The translations under genes were made by a program, and so were the position numbers. Source: Pseudomonas sp. LP_7_YM (GTDB lineage Bacteria; Pseudomonadota; Gammaproteobacteria; Pseudomonadales; Pseudomonadaceae). Taken from it: 64,000 bases of DNA. The notes under the pieces were generated by a model. It was not told the origin of the DNA. It searched no databases and worked only from the letters and a program-made list of their open reading frames with translations. Position 1 is the stretch's first letter. Each line of letters opens with the position of its first letter. The DNA is taken from the NCBI RefSeq assembly GCF_004364435.1, contig NZ_SOCT01000002.1, positions 434,001 through 498,000 on the forward strand. The letters run 5' to 3'. Positions 9,397 to 18,498 of this stretch are shown one piece after another.

Positions 9397-9512
9397 AAAA
9401 CTACTTCCCTCACGTTAACGGCAGCCCGATGAGCGGTTGTCCAGCATTGCTTTCTCGGCCACAACGACCGGATCAAGGCAGCAGATTTCCTCTTTGGACG
9501 AAAGGAAAGGAT

Positions 9513-9537
9513 AAAAAAACCGGCCATAAGGACCGGT
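9513..9537 (-). terminator. Intrinsic terminator of rnt
   Basis: ACCGG/CCGGT stem with a nine-base loop, followed on the minus strand by seven Ts, 22 bases after the rnt stop. Confidence 0.75.
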
Positions 9538-9559
9538 CTCTGTCAGCACGCGGCAGACC

Positions 9560-10237
9560 TCAATGGTCGAAATCGTGCCAGCCGCCCAACTCTTTCCAGC
9601 GATTGACGATCCCGCAGAACAGCTCGGCGGTCTTCTCGGTGTCGTAGCGAGCCGAGTGGGCTTCACGACCGTCGAAGTCAATGTCTGCCGACTGGCACGC
9701 CTTCGCCAGCACGGTTTGGCCATACGCCAGGCCAGCGAGGGTGGCGGTGTCGAAACTGGAGAACGGATGGAAGGGGTTACGCTTCATGTCTAGCCGCGCG
9801 ACGGCGGCATTGAGGAAGCCCAGATCGAAACTGGCGTTGTGGCCGACCAGTACCGCCCGCTTGCAACCATTGGCCTTCAATGCCTTGCGCACACCGCGAA
9901 AGATATCGGTCAGCGCGGTTTCTTCGCTCACTGCCATGCGCAGTGGATGATCGAGCTTGATGCCGGTGAACTCCAGAGCCGCCGCTTCAATGTTGGCACC
10001 TTCGAAGGGCTCGACGCGGAAAAAATAGGTGTGTTCGGGGAACACGAAGCCCTTTTCGTCCATGCCGATGGTGGTCGCTGCAATTTCCAGCAGCGCATCG
10101 GTGGCTGAGTTGAAACCACCGGTTTCTACGTCGACAACGACTGGCAGGTAGCCACGAAAGCGCGCCGCCATGGGATGCCTGGAACCTGTGCCGCCGCCAG
10201 AACTTTCCTGTTCGTCGTCGTAATGGTCTTCACTCAC
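9560..10237 (-). CDS. rnt: Ribonuclease T
   Basis: DEDDh-family 3'-5' exoribonuclease that trims tRNA and other stable RNA 3' ends; 225 residues. Exo I is [11 protein letters not shown] (about residues 33-43), Exo II includes [12 protein letters not shown], and Exo III is the [14 protein letters not shown] segment with catalytic His and Asp. The N-terminal 25 residues are an acidic, glycine-rich extension. The start codon overlaps the pyrC stop by four bases, so rnt is translationally coupled to pyrC. Confidence 0.95.
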   Translation of the reverse strand: MSEDHYDDEQESSGGGTGSRHPMAARFRGYLPVVVDVETGGFNSATDALLEIAATTIGMDEKGFVFPEHTYFFRVEPFEGANIEAAALEFTGIKLDHPLRMAVSEETALTDIFRGVRKALKANGCKRAVLVGHNASFDLGFLNAAVARLDMKRNPFHPFSSFDTATLAGLAYGQTVLAKACQSADIDFDGREAHSARYDTEKTAELFCGIVNRWKELGGWHDFDH

Positions 10238-11280
10238 GCGTGTTCCTCCAGCAGGCGCCAGCGCAGTTTCTCACCGGCGCGCAGCGGGATTACGGACAGC
10301 TCGCCGAATGGCAAGCTGGCAGGGGCGGTCCATTCGTCACGAACCAAGGTGATGGTCTCCCTATTGGCTGGCAAGCCATAGAACGCAGGGCCATTTAGGC
10401 TGGCGAAACCTTCCAGCTTGTCCAGCGCGCTCCGCTGTTCGAAGGCCTCGGCGTACAGTTCGATCGCCGCAAAGGCGGTGTAGCAGCCTGCGCAACCGCA
10501 AGCGGCCTCCTTGGCATGCTGGGCATGAGGCGCCGAGTCGGTGCCCAGGAAGAACTTGCTGCTGCCCCGGGTGGCGGCGTCCAGCAAAGCGGCTTGATGG
10601 GTATTGCGCTTGAGGATCGGCAGGCAATAGAAATGCGGACGAATGCCACCGACCAGCATGTGATTACGGTTGTACAACAAGTGGTGCGCAGTAATCGTCG
10701 CACCTACGTTGGCCGAGGCTTCGTTGACGAACTGAACGGCGTCGGCGGTGGTGATGTGTTCGAACACCACTTTCAGCGTCGGGAAGCGCTCGACCACGCG
10801 ACGCATGTGCTCATCAATGAAGATTTTTTCGCGATCAAAGACGTCGATGTCACCCCGAGTGACCTCGCCGTGAATCAACAGCGGCATGCCGACTTCGGCC
10901 ATCGCTTCGAGCACAGGGAAGATTTTGTCGACGCTGGTCACGCCGGAGTCGGAGTTGGTGGTGGCGCCAGCCGGATACAACTTGGCGGCATACACGAAGC
11001 CACTGGCCTTGGCACTGCGAATTTCTTCGGGCTGGGTCAGGTCGGTAAGGTAAAGCACCATCAACGGTTCGAATCGGCTGCCTTGCGGGCGAGCGGCAAG
11101 GATGCGCTGACGATAGGCATCGGCTTGCTCGGCGTTGCGTACCGGAGGCACGAGGTTCGGCATGATGATGGCGCGGCCGAAGGTACGCGCAACATCAGCG
11201 ACGGTATGGGGCAAAACAGCGCCATCACGAAGATGGATATGCCAGTCGTCGGGGCGCAGGAGGGTCAGGCGGTCGGACAT
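10234..11280 (-). CDS. pyrC: Dihydroorotase
   Basis: Zinc amidohydrolase of pyrimidine synthesis that interconverts carbamoyl aspartate and dihydroorotate; 348 residues. Metal ligands are in [10 protein letters not shown] (about residue 12), the carboxylated lysine is in [16 protein letters not shown], and further ligands are in LIHGEVT and FEHITT. The catalytic aspartate is in FLGTDSAPH. It is the first gene of a two-gene operon with rnt and is divergent from motY across 145 bases. Confidence 0.96.
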   Translation of the reverse strand: MSDRLTLLRPDDWHIHLRDGAVLPHTVADVARTFGRAIIMPNLVPPVRNAEQADAYRQRILAARPQGSRFEPLMVLYLTDLTQPEEIRSAKASGFVYAAKLYPAGATTNSDSGVTSVDKIFPVLEAMAEVGMPLLIHGEVTRGDIDVFDREKIFIDEHMRRVVERFPTLKVVFEHITTADAVQFVNEASANVGATITAHHLLYNRNHMLVGGIRPHFYCLPILKRNTHQAALLDAATRGSSKFFLGTDSAPHAQHAKEAACGCAGCYTAFAAIELYAEAFEQRSALDKLEGFASLNGPAFYGLPANRETITLVRDEWTAPASLPFGELSVIPLRAGEKLRWRLLEEHA

Positions 11281-11425
11281 TGGGGATTCCAGGGGGGCAA
11301 ACTCGCTGGGAATGCTACCGGAAAAGACTCATCCAGGCACTCGCTATCAAGTTTTGCAGCAAGGAACCGATAGACACGTGTAAGCAATAAATTTGTTACG
11401 CGGTGATTTTTTTGTGGAGCCTCCC

Positions 11426-12406
11426 GTGCGCCAGCGATATCTAGCCCTGCTCAGCGTGTTTGCCAGCCTGCCGGCCATGGCTCTCACATTCCAGACGCGT
11501 CTGGAGAATATTGAGTGGAAGGTGGACGGCGATCAGTTCGAATGCCGTCTGAGCCAGCCTATCGCTGATTTCGGTGCTGGCGAGTTCGTGCGTCGCGCGG
11601 GCGAGCAGGCCACGTTCCGGCTCAAGGCCAATGGCTACAGTCTGGCGTCGGGCTCGGCCACGTTGCTGGCTGCCGCAGCACCCTGGCAGCCGGGCCGTGG
11701 TGATTTGAATCTGGGCATGGTCAAGGTCGGCAACGGAGAGATCCCGTTCAACACCAGCCAGGCTCAGGCCACTCGTTTGATCGCCGGATTGATGGAAGGC
11801 CGCAGCCCGCTGATTCGTCACTCGTTGCGTGACGGCGGCGGCGCGATGGAAGTGCGTTTGCTGCCGGTCAAGTTCACCAAGGCCTATAGTGATTTTCAGC
11901 TCTGCACCGCCAAACTGCTGCCCATGAATTTCGAGCAGGTCCGTCAGGCTGAGATCGGCTTCCCCGGCGGTGGCATCGATCTGGACGCCCAGGCCCGGCG
12001 TCGGCTCGATACCGTGCTGGCTTATATGAAGGCCGATCCAAGTGTGAACCGGGTCGAGCTGGACGGCCACTCCGATAACAGCGGAAACCGCCTGACCAAT
12101 CGCGACCTTTCACGTCGTCGCGCTCTGGCAGTCATGGACTACCTCAAAGCCCAGGGCATCCCGGAAGAACAGATCGCCGTGCGCTTCCATGGCGAGCAGT
12201 ATCCGCTGGTGCCCAACACCAATAACGCCAATCGCGCGCGCAATCGCCGGGTCAACGTCCATCTGGATCGCATCGCCGAGCAGACGCCGACCCCTGCACC
12301 AGCGCCAGCGCCAATACCCCCGCCTGCCGCAGCGCCAGTCCCCCCGCCAGCCACCGCACCCGTGCCCACCGCACCGGCTGGAGCGACTGCGCCAAAAGTC
12401 TCTTGA
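11426..12406 (+). CDS. motY: Flagellar sodium-type motor protein MotY (OmpA-family T-ring)
   Basis: Periplasmic peptidoglycan-binding protein of the flagellar T-ring, needed for stator function. The start is GTG at 11426 with GTGGAGCC before it, giving MRQRYLALLSVFASLPAMA, a typical signal peptide. Residues 20-170 form the MotY N-terminal domain. Residues about 185-285 form the OmpA-like domain (VELDGHSDNSGNRLTNRDLS; NRARNRRVNVHL). The last 40 residues are a proline/alanine tail (TPAPAPAPIPPPAAA) of unknown role. Its position between pyrC and argG is the one I recall for motY in P. aeruginosa, which supports the assignment over a generic OmpA protein. Confidence 0.88.
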   Translation: MRQRYLALLSVFASLPAMALTFQTRLENIEWKVDGDQFECRLSQPIADFGAGEFVRRAGEQATFRLKANGYSLASGSATLLAAAAPWQPGRGDLNLGMVKVGNGEIPFNTSQAQATRLIAGLMEGRSPLIRHSLRDGGGAMEVRLLPVKFTKAYSDFQLCTAKLLPMNFEQVRQAEIGFPGGGIDLDAQARRRLDTVLAYMKADPSVNRVELDGHSDNSGNRLTNRDLSRRRALAVMDYLKAQGIPEEQIAVRFHGEQYPLVPNTNNANRARNRRVNVHLDRIAEQTPTPAPAPAPIPPPAAAPVPPPATAPVPTAPAGATAPKVS

Positions 12407-12439
12407 GCATGATTTAGGGGTCGTGTGCCTGACAGCTTC

Positions 12440-12481
12440 TGTCGCTTCATCGTCAGAAGCTGTCGCGACACTGTAATTTCA
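12440..12481 (+). promoter_or_regulatory. Tandem ArgR operator before argG
   Basis: TGTCGC at 12461 is followed after eight bases by AA (12475-12476), a full match to TGTCGC-N8-AA-N5. Exactly 21 bases upstream, at 12440, another TGTCGC is followed after eight bases by CA, one mismatch. The 21-base period equals the ArgR unit length. An 11-base perfect inverted repeat (12431-12441 with 12454-12464) overlaps the first unit and may also end motY transcripts. The site is 55-96 bases before the argG ATG. Confidence 0.7.
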
Positions 12482-12535
12482 CGTGTTTGAACGGTAGAAT
12501 CAGCGGTTTTCCGTACAACGCGTTGGAGTGATGGC

Positions 12536-13753
12536 ATGGCGGACGTTAACAAGGTAGTTCTCGCGTATTCCGGTGGCCTGGATACTTCGGTAATCCTCAA
12601 GTGGCTGCAGGATACGTACAACTGCGAAGTGGTGACTTTTACCGCTGACCTGGGTCAGGGCGAAGAAGTCGAGCCAGCACGCGCCAAGGCGCAAGCCATG
12701 GGCGTCAAAGAAATCTATATCGACGATCTGCGCGAAGAATTCGTGCGTGATTTCGTGTTTCCGATGTTCCGCGCCAACACTGTCTACGAAGGCGAGTACC
12801 TGCTGGGTACCTCCATCGCACGTCCGCTTATCGCCAAGCGCCTGATTGAAATTGCCAACGAGACCGGCGCTGACGCCATTTCCCATGGCGCCACCGGCAA
12901 GGGTAACGATCAGGTCCGCTTCGAACTGGGCGCCTACGCCCTTAAGCCAGGTGTGAAGGTCATCGCCCCTTGGCGTGAATGGGACCTGCTGTCCCGTGAA
13001 AAGCTGATGGATTACGCCGAGAAGCATGCAATCCCGATCGAGCGTCACGGCAAGAAGAAATCCCCGTATTCGATGGACGCCAACCTGCTGCACATCTCCT
13101 ACGAAGGCGGCGTGCTGGAAGACACCTGGACCGAGCACGAAGAAGACATGTGGCGCTGGACAGTGTCGCCCGAAAACGCGCCGGACACGCCGCAATACCT
13201 GGAGTTGACCTACCGTAACGGCGACATTATTGCGCTCGACGGCGTTGAAATGACCCCGGCTACCGTGTTGGCGACGCTTAACCGTATCGGTGGCGAGCAC
13301 GGCATCGGCCGTCTGGATATCGTTGAAAACCGCTATGTGGGCATGAAGTCCCGTGGCTGCTACGAAACCCCGGGCGGAACGATCATGCTCAAGGCGCACC
13401 GTGCCATCGAGTCGATCACGCTGGACCGTGAAGTCGCCCATCTCAAAGATGAGTTGATGCCCAAATACGCCAGCCTGATCTATACCGGCTACTGGTGGAG
13501 CCCTGAGCGTCTGATGCTGCAACAGATGATCGATGCCTCTCAGGCGCACGTAAACGGTGTGGTTCGTCTGAAACTCTACAAAGGCAACGTGATCGTTACC
13601 GGTCGCAAGTCCGACGATTCGCTGTTCGATGCCAACATCGCGACCTTCGAAGAAGACGGTGGCGCCTACAACCAAGCAGACGCAGCCGGTTTCATCAAGC
13701 TCAACGCCTTACGCATGCGCATTGCTGCGAACAAGAACCGCAAGTTGTTCTAA
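12536..13753 (+). CDS. argG: Argininosuccinate synthase
   Basis: Condenses citrulline and aspartate with ATP in the penultimate step of arginine synthesis; 405 residues; cytoplasmic homotetramer. The N-type ATP pyrophosphatase P-loop is [12 protein letters not shown] (about residues 7-18). Further motifs are [13 protein letters not shown] (about 118-130), [12 protein letters not shown] and [20 protein letters not shown] precedes the ATG; a nearer ATG at 12531 is out of frame. Control by ArgR is likely from the tandem operator upstream. A hairpin terminator follows. Confidence 0.97.
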   Translation: MADVNKVVLAYSGGLDTSVILKWLQDTYNCEVVTFTADLGQGEEVEPARAKAQAMGVKEIYIDDLREEFVRDFVFPMFRANTVYEGEYLLGTSIARPLIAKRLIEIANETGADAISHGATGKGNDQVRFELGAYALKPGVKVIAPWREWDLLSREKLMDYAEKHAIPIERHGKKKSPYSMDANLLHISYEGGVLEDTWTEHEEDMWRWTVSPENAPDTPQYLELTYRNGDIIALDGVEMTPATVLATLNRIGGEHGIGRLDIVENRYVGMKSRGCYETPGGTIMLKAHRAIESITLDREVAHLKDELMPKYASLIYTGYWWSPERLMLQQMIDASQAHVNGVVRLKLYKGNVIVTGRKSDDSLFDANIATFEEDGGAYNQADAAGFIKLNALRMRIAANKNRKLF

Positions 13754-13770
13754 TCTCCATAGTTCGCGCT

Positions 13771-13796
13771 GGTGCAGCCCCGTCCGGGACTGCACC
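13771..13796 (+). terminator. Terminator-like hairpin after argG
   Basis: GGTGCAG/CTGCACC stem with a 12-base loop, followed by a pyrimidine-rich TTCTTCATCTTTCTTT tract, 18 bases past the argG stop. Confidence 0.65.
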
Positions 13797-13926
13797 TTCT
13801 TCATCTTTCTTTCGAATGGGCTCCGGTTTAATTGAGCCTGCACGTTGTCGGGCAAACGTTGCGCAGTCTTCCTCAACGTGAAGGAGAGTTTGCCTCGGGT
13901 ACGATCACCTGCAAAAACCGTCGGAT

Positions 13927-14481
13927 CTAAGCTTCCGGGACGTCGGGAAGTGGTTGAGCAGGACTGTCGAAGAGGGGCGCGCTCTTGAATTCGAAGCGAT
14001 AGGCTTTACCGATATTCCAGACATCCCGAATACTGAGCTCCAGCAACTGAGCAATTTCGGGCACCGTATAGCCGAGCGTTGAATAGTGCATCGCATGGCC
14101 CGCAACGGTGTCGTCAATCGCTGGCGTTTCACGGCTGCGCGACAGTCGTGATCCTCTCACAGGGCGACTGTAAAGAATCTTCAATCCGTTTTCGTTCGCC
14201 AGGCGCTTTATTTCCTTACGGTTCATTCGCAATGAATATTGCAATGCCGACACGCCCGCACCTTTCGCAACTAATCCCTTGAGCTGCTCGATCTTTGCAC
14301 TCAGCAACGCTTGCGCGTCCGCGTCCACTGCGTTTTTCTCGGTCTCATGCTTCGTTTCGCCTGTCTCCCCTTCCGGCACGACATTGATGACGCCGCCCTG
14401 AGCTACATATTCCTCTATGGCCTCGGCCAGTTTAAGTGGAGGATTATCAGTTGTTGAAGAAACCCCTGCTTTTTTAGTCAT
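13927..14481 (-). CDS. Hypothetical protein with two helix-turn-helix-like segments
   Basis: A 184-residue protein I do not recognise. Residues about 85-110 (ALQYSLRMNRKEIKRLANEN) and about 135-160 (YTVPEIAQLLELSIRDVWNI) both look like helix-turn-helix units, the second resembling sigma-region-4 or LuxR-type helices. The N-terminal 60 residues are acidic and low in complexity. There is no signal peptide or membrane segment. It stands alone between argG and a long AT-rich gap. A DNA-binding or regulatory role is inferred from the two segments only. Confidence 0.6.
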   Translation of the reverse strand: MTKKAGVSSTTDNPPLKLAEAIEEYVAQGGVINVVPEGETGETKHETEKNAVDADAQALLSAKIEQLKGLVAKGAGVSALQYSLRMNRKEIKRLANENGLKILYSRPVRGSRLSRSRETPAIDDTVAGHAMHYSTLGYTVPEIAQLLELSIRDVWNIGKAYRFEFKSAPLFDSPAQPLPDVPEA

Positions 14482-15669
14482 GGTTTATTCCTTTGAACGT
14501 GTTGATATATACGACCCTCCAGCAGGCTGGGGTCATTGATCAAATGAGCGTCCCACGTCGGTCAAAGTAAGTTGATTTCAGCCGAACCCGCTCGCGCTAT
14601 AAAAGTCCAGGCAAGAAGTAAGAAAGCAGTTGTGACAAGTATCAACTAGATAATTGGCGACGTTGAAACGTATGTATAGTTGCCAGGAATGGGTGGCCGG
14701 TTGAAGAAAAAAGTAACGATTGAGAATTGGTTTGGCAAGTAAAAAATTGTTTTTTGCTGATTTGCTTTGAATGTTTTTTTCAGGTCTTACATGCGTGTGT
14801 TTACGGTCTGTTAGTGCTGTAGTATTTTTCTGCTTTGTAAGAAGTTTGCTGGATTTATAGGGCGGGATGGTATTACGTGGAAGTCGGAAGAGCCATAATT
14901 CAGCTGGGTTAATAAGAATAGCTTAATTGATTTTTTTCAGTAATTTAATTTTAAAAAAATTCTCTTTTTTCCATCCGGGGGACTTGTGCTGGATAGACGT
15001 TGCGACGCTCCTCAATGCCCTGTCGACGGGCTTCGGACTGGTCTGGATATGGTGTAGGAGGTTTCTTGAAATATATATATATAGAAAAACCCTTTTTTGA
15101 ATGCGTATTTTTTAATAACGGCAATGGCTCTTTTTGGGTGGGTTGTAATTTGCAATGTTTTATGACTGATGCTGAGTGGCATGTCTGCCAGTTCGGCTTA
15201 TTCTGACGGTGGTATTTCTCATGTAGGACGATGCCTAATTAATCGCCCGATGCGTGGAAGGCGGGAGGATATAAAATTAATTCTTCTCGAATTATTCATG
15301 TGTCGACCCGGCATAATTCACGGGTGGGTTGTATGGCAGCAGCATGCACACTGAAATACGTGAGTTGGCCGGGCAGGCCCGTGTCGACAACAAGGTCGGT
15401 GGCCAGCTGGTTGTAATAATTAATTTCAGAACTTTCCAGATTGTGAGTTTCGTATTTTCAAGGAGGTGACCAATTTTCATTCGCCGAGAAAATCGATCAC
15501 AAGTCTGAAAGTGAAGGTGGATAAGGCGGGTTTTGTAGGATCTTTCTGTTGCTTAAGTGGGAAAGGTCTCTGCCTGCCATTCCGCGGGGAGGAGCGCCAT
15601 GCAAAGCACTAAACGACTAAGCTATTGTGCGGGCTCTGAAAATTCGAACAGCTAAAGAATGGACTGCAC
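14482..15669. other. 1.2-kb AT-rich gap without a supported gene
   Basis: Base composition is clearly more AT-rich than the surroundings, with runs such as TTTAATTTTAAAAAAATTC near 14945 and ATATATATATATAG near 15070. Short open frames (15000-15206, 15169-15354, 15292-15480 on the minus strand) lack good ribosome sites and familiar protein sequence. A hairpin-capable palindrome (GACC..CCAG/CTGG..GGTC) lies at about 14513-14534, just upstream of the 13927-14481 gene. The composition suggests old horizontally acquired DNA or a large regulatory leader for the downstream response regulator. Confidence 0.5.
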
Positions 15670-16296
15670 ATGAATAAAGTGTTGATCGTGGATGATCACC
15701 CGGTCATTCGGCTCGCCGTACGCATGCTGATGGAGCGGCACGGGTACGAAGTCATCGCGGAAACAGATAACGGGGTAGATGCCCTGCAGCTGGCCCGCGA
15801 GCATCTGCCGGATATCGTGATCCTGGACATCGGCATTCCCAAGCTCGATGGTCTTGAGGTTATCGCGCGGCTAACGGCCATGACCCTCCCTTTCAGGGTA
15901 TTGATCCTGACATCCCAGGCGCCCGGGCATTTTTCGATGCGCTGCATGCAGGCGGGGGCGGCGGGCTATGTCTGCAAGCAACAGGACCTGACCGAGCTAT
16001 TGAGTGCGATCAAGGCAGTTCTATCCGGATACAGCTACTTCCCCAATCAGGCGCTGCACACGGTTCGTTCCAGCCTCGGCAACGCCAGTGAGGCGGAAAT
16101 GGTCGACCGGCTTTCGGGCCGGGAAATGATGGTGTTACAGCAGTTGGCACGAGGGAAGACCAACAAGGAAATTGCCGATGGCATGTTTCTCAGCAATAAA
16201 ACAGTCAGCACGTACAAAACACGCTTGCTGCTGAAGCTCAACGCACACTCGCTGGTGGATCTCATTGAACTCGCGCAACGGAATGGACTGGCCTGA
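15670..16296 (+). CDS. Response regulator, NarL/FixJ family (EvgA/BvgA-like)
   Basis: A 208-residue two-component regulator. The receiver domain (1-120) has the acidic pocket D8/D9, phosphoacceptor D53 (VILDIGIPKLDG) and the conserved Thr/Lys positions (LILTSQ; GYVCKQQ). The LuxR-type helix-turn-helix (about 145-205) contains LSGREMMVLQQLARGKTNKEIA and KTVSTYKTRLLLKL. Sequence style is that of the EvgA/BvgA group, whose partners are usually unorthodox sensor kinases, but no kinase is encoded here, so it is an orphan. It has a 1.2-kb AT-rich upstream region and a bidirectional terminator downstream. Target genes are unknown. Confidence 0.88.
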   Translation: MNKVLIVDDHPVIRLAVRMLMERHGYEVIAETDNGVDALQLAREHLPDIVILDIGIPKLDGLEVIARLTAMTLPFRVLILTSQAPGHFSMRCMQAGAAGYVCKQQDLTELLSAIKAVLSGYSYFPNQALHTVRSSLGNASEAEMVDRLSGREMMVLQQLARGKTNKEIADGMFLSNKTVSTYKTRLLLKLNAHSLVDLIELAQRNGLA

Positions 16297-16375
16297 AGGC
16301 TGGCTGTCATTGCGGTAGCCGTTGTCATCTTGATCGAAATGCAGGTTGCTTCACGTGAATTCATGCTGACAGGCT

Positions 16376-16403
16376 AAAGCCTCTCAACTGGCAGGGAGGC
16401 TTT
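16376..16403. terminator. Bidirectional hairpin between response regulator and PA3496-like gene
   Basis: AAAGCCTC pairs perfectly with GAGGCTTT across a 12-base loop, lying between two convergent genes. Confidence 0.6.
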
Positions 16404-16416
16404 GAACGGAGGTTGA

Positions 16417-16599
16417 TCAGAGGTCGAAATCGTAGTCTGCCAACTGCTTCTGCAGGCGACGTTCCTCTAGCAGGTTGTCGATAGTGCGGCGCTTGCTGAG
16501 GTTTGTTTTCGCAATTTCTACGTGGGCCTGCGCGGCTTCGTCGGCGTCTCCCGAAACGAAGTCGTCATCTACGTCCATCTGCTCTTTGTCAGTGCTCAT
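16417..16599 (-). CDS. PA3496-family small protein (putative envelope integrity)
   Basis: A 60-residue acidic protein (MSTDKEQMDVDDDFVSGDAD; C-terminus LLEERRLQKQLADYDFDL). It matches the short Pseudomonas family named after PA3496, which sits next to nth, as here. It is almost certainly one long helix at the C-terminal half. There is no membrane segment. The envelope-integrity label comes from family annotation, and the molecular role is unknown. Confidence 0.75.
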   Translation of the reverse strand: MSTDKEQMDVDDDFVSGDADEAAQAHVEIAKTNLSKRRTIDNLLEERRLQKQLADYDFDL

Positions 16600-16705
16600 T
16601 AACGTTGACTCCAGCTTGGGCTGTCATTGGCGCACCTTATAGCGACAAACCTTTACCGGGTAAAAAAGATTTTTTCAATCGATCGATCACGTAAAGGACT
16701 ATCAC

Positions 16706-17344
16706 TCAATCGTATGAGGTTTTTTCCTTGTATTCGCAAAGATCCTCGATCCTGCAGCTGCCACATCGGGGTTTACGAGCCACGCACACATAGCGACCGT
16801 GGAGGATTAACCAGTGATGGGCATCCAGCAGGTAATCCTTGGGAACAAATTTCATCAGCCTGTGTTCGACCTCAACGACATTTTTGCCGGGGGCGATCCC
16901 TGTCCGGTTGCTGACCCGGAAAATATGGGTGTCCACCGCCATTGCCAACTGCCGGAACGCGGTATTGAGCACCACGTTCGCGGTCTTTCGTCCTACGCCG
17001 GGCAAGGCTTCAAGCGCCTCACGGGTTTGGGGTACTTCGCCGCCGTGAAGCTCCACCAGCATGCGGCATGTTTCGATGACGTTCTTCGCCTTGCTGTTAT
17101 AGAGCCCAATGGTTTTGATGTACTGCGAGAGGCCGTCGACACCCAAGGCGTAAATGGCTTGCGGGGTATTGGCTACCGGGTAAAGCCGCGCCGTAGCCTT
17201 GTTGACGCTGACATCGGTCGCCTGTGCCGAGAGGATGACCGCAATCAACAGCTCGAAGGGCGTGTTGTAAGCCAATTCGGTTTTAGGGTCGGGATTATCT
17301 TCGTGAAGGCGACGAAAGATTTCCAGACGTTTTGCTGCATTCAT
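16706..17344 (-). CDS. nth: Endonuclease III (DNA glycosylase/AP lyase)
   Basis: Base-excision-repair enzyme that removes oxidised pyrimidines and nicks the abasic site; 212 residues. The helix-hairpin-helix LPGVGRKTANVVL carries the catalytic lysine (about residue 121), and the catalytic aspartate is in AVDTHIFRVSNR (about 139). The [4Fe-4S] cysteine pattern CVARKPRCGSCRIEDLC ends the protein. Its order, PA3496-like gene then nth then an rnfB-type gene, is that of Pseudomonas, although the remaining rnf genes are absent next to it. Confidence 0.96.
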   Translation of the reverse strand: MNAAKRLEIFRRLHEDNPDPKTELAYNTPFELLIAVILSAQATDVSVNKATARLYPVANTPQAIYALGVDGLSQYIKTIGLYNSKAKNVIETCRMLVELHGGEVPQTREALEALPGVGRKTANVVLNTAFRQLAMAVDTHIFRVSNRTGIAPGKNVVEVEHRLMKFVPKDYLLDAHHWLILHGRYVCVARKPRCGSCRIEDLCEYKEKTSYD

Positions 17345-17386
17345 GAAGTGGGCTTTCCCTGTGAAACGGTCAGATCGAATGGGGTA

Positions 17387-18448
17387 TCAGGCCAGATGGC
17401 TGGCGCGTGAGTCTCTTGCTTCAAGCCTCTTCAGAGCCTGCTCGGCATCATTGACCTCGTCGCTCAGCGTGGCAATCTGTTCAAGTGGCGACTCCGCGGT
17501 CTGAGCTTTTTTCAACGCAGCACGGCGCATGGCCAGTTGTATCTTTGCTCGATTAAGGGCTGCTTTGTCTGGCGCTGATATGGCGGCGTCATTTGCCATT
17601 GTCTTTTCCCTGGACAAGAGGTTTGCAGTCGCACCTTCCAAGAGCGCTTCGAGTGCGCGCTCAGCCTCGTCATGTTCCTTTTGCAACACCGCCAACCGCG
17701 CTGCCTGCTGCGCTATGGGCGGATGGCCGAAGGCTTTGAGTGACTTGTTCAGTTGGGCACGGCTCATCGCGACGTGTGTACGCGCCTGTTTGAGTGCCGC
17801 GTCGCTGTTGACGGCCGCCTCTGAGCGCGACCGCTCCAAAGCCGCCTGAATGGTATTGACCTTGGCGGCCGCAGGCGTCTCTGGCTTACGCTCACGCAAC
17901 ATTCGCTCCGCCTGGCGCTGCTTTTCCTGGCGCCAGAGGCGGGCGTTGCGGGCTTCAAAGCGTTGACGTGCTCGACCACGCCTTGCGGCTCGCAGCCCTC
18001 GTTGGATCTCGTCGAATGCCAGCCCGCCCACAAGCGGCACCACGTGGGGAGAGGACAGGAGTCGCATGTCGATGCAATCGACCGGACACGGCGCTACGCA
18101 GAGGTCGCATCCGGTGCATTCGTCGGTGATCACGGTATGCATCAGTTTTGCGGCACCCAGGATGGCATCCACGGGGCAAGCCTGTATGCACTTGGTGCAG
18201 CCGATGCATTCGGCTTCGCGAATGAAGGCGACCTGCGCCGCAGCGCTGCCTCGCCCAGTATCCAGGGCGATCACAGACACGTTCAACAGTTGCGACAAAG
18301 CCGCGATGGTTTCATCACCGCCAGGAGGGCATTTGTTGATGGCTTCGCCGCTGGCGATACCTTCGGCGTAAGGCTTGCAGCCGGGATGGCCGCATTTGCC
18401 ACACTGGGTCTGTGGCAACAGGGCGTCGATACGCTCAATCAGGTTCAT
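17387..18448 (-). CDS. rnfB: RnfB/RsxB-like ferredoxin with coiled-coil extension
   Basis: The start at 18448 gives [20 protein letters not shown], in line with Pseudomonas homologues; an in-frame start 42 bases upstream adds no conserved sequence. The N-terminus carries the RnfB four-cysteine Fe-S motif ([15 protein letters not shown]), then two ferredoxin clusters ([12 protein letters not shown] and [12 protein letters not shown]) by residue 145. The usual N-terminal membrane helix of RnfB is missing. After residue 160 there is a 190-residue, Arg/Lys/Glu/Ala-rich stretch predicted to be coiled coil, with repeated ALNRAK/ALKQAR-like heptads. No rnfACDGE genes flank it. It may supply electrons to another partner, such as SoxR reduction or an Fe-S process. 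Family firm, role open. Confidence 0.8.
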   Translation of the reverse strand: MNLIERIDALLPQTQCGKCGHPGCKPYAEGIASGEAINKCPPGGDETIAALSQLLNVSVIALDTGRGSAAAQVAFIREAECIGCTKCIQACPVDAILGAAKLMHTVITDECTGCDLCVAPCPVDCIDMRLLSSPHVVPLVGGLAFDEIQRGLRAARRGRARQRFEARNARLWRQEKQRQAERMLRERKPETPAAAKVNTIQAALERSRSEAAVNSDAALKQARTHVAMSRAQLNKSLKAFGHPPIAQQAARLAVLQKEHDEAERALEALLEGATANLLSREKTMANDAAISAPDKAALNRAKIQLAMRRAALKKAQTAESPLEQIATLSDEVNDAEQALKRLEARDSRASHLA

Positions 18449-18498
18449 GCTTGGACCGGAGACCGGCGGTCCCGGAGAATCGCCGGCCACGCTTACGG

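Noticed and set aside
12500..13675. Minus-strand open frame of 391 codons opposite argG
   Set aside because: Shadow of argG, whose motifs are complete.
15000..15480. Three small open frames in the AT-rich gap
   Set aside because: Poor initiation signals, low-complexity or unfamiliar translations, and overlap with each other on both strands.
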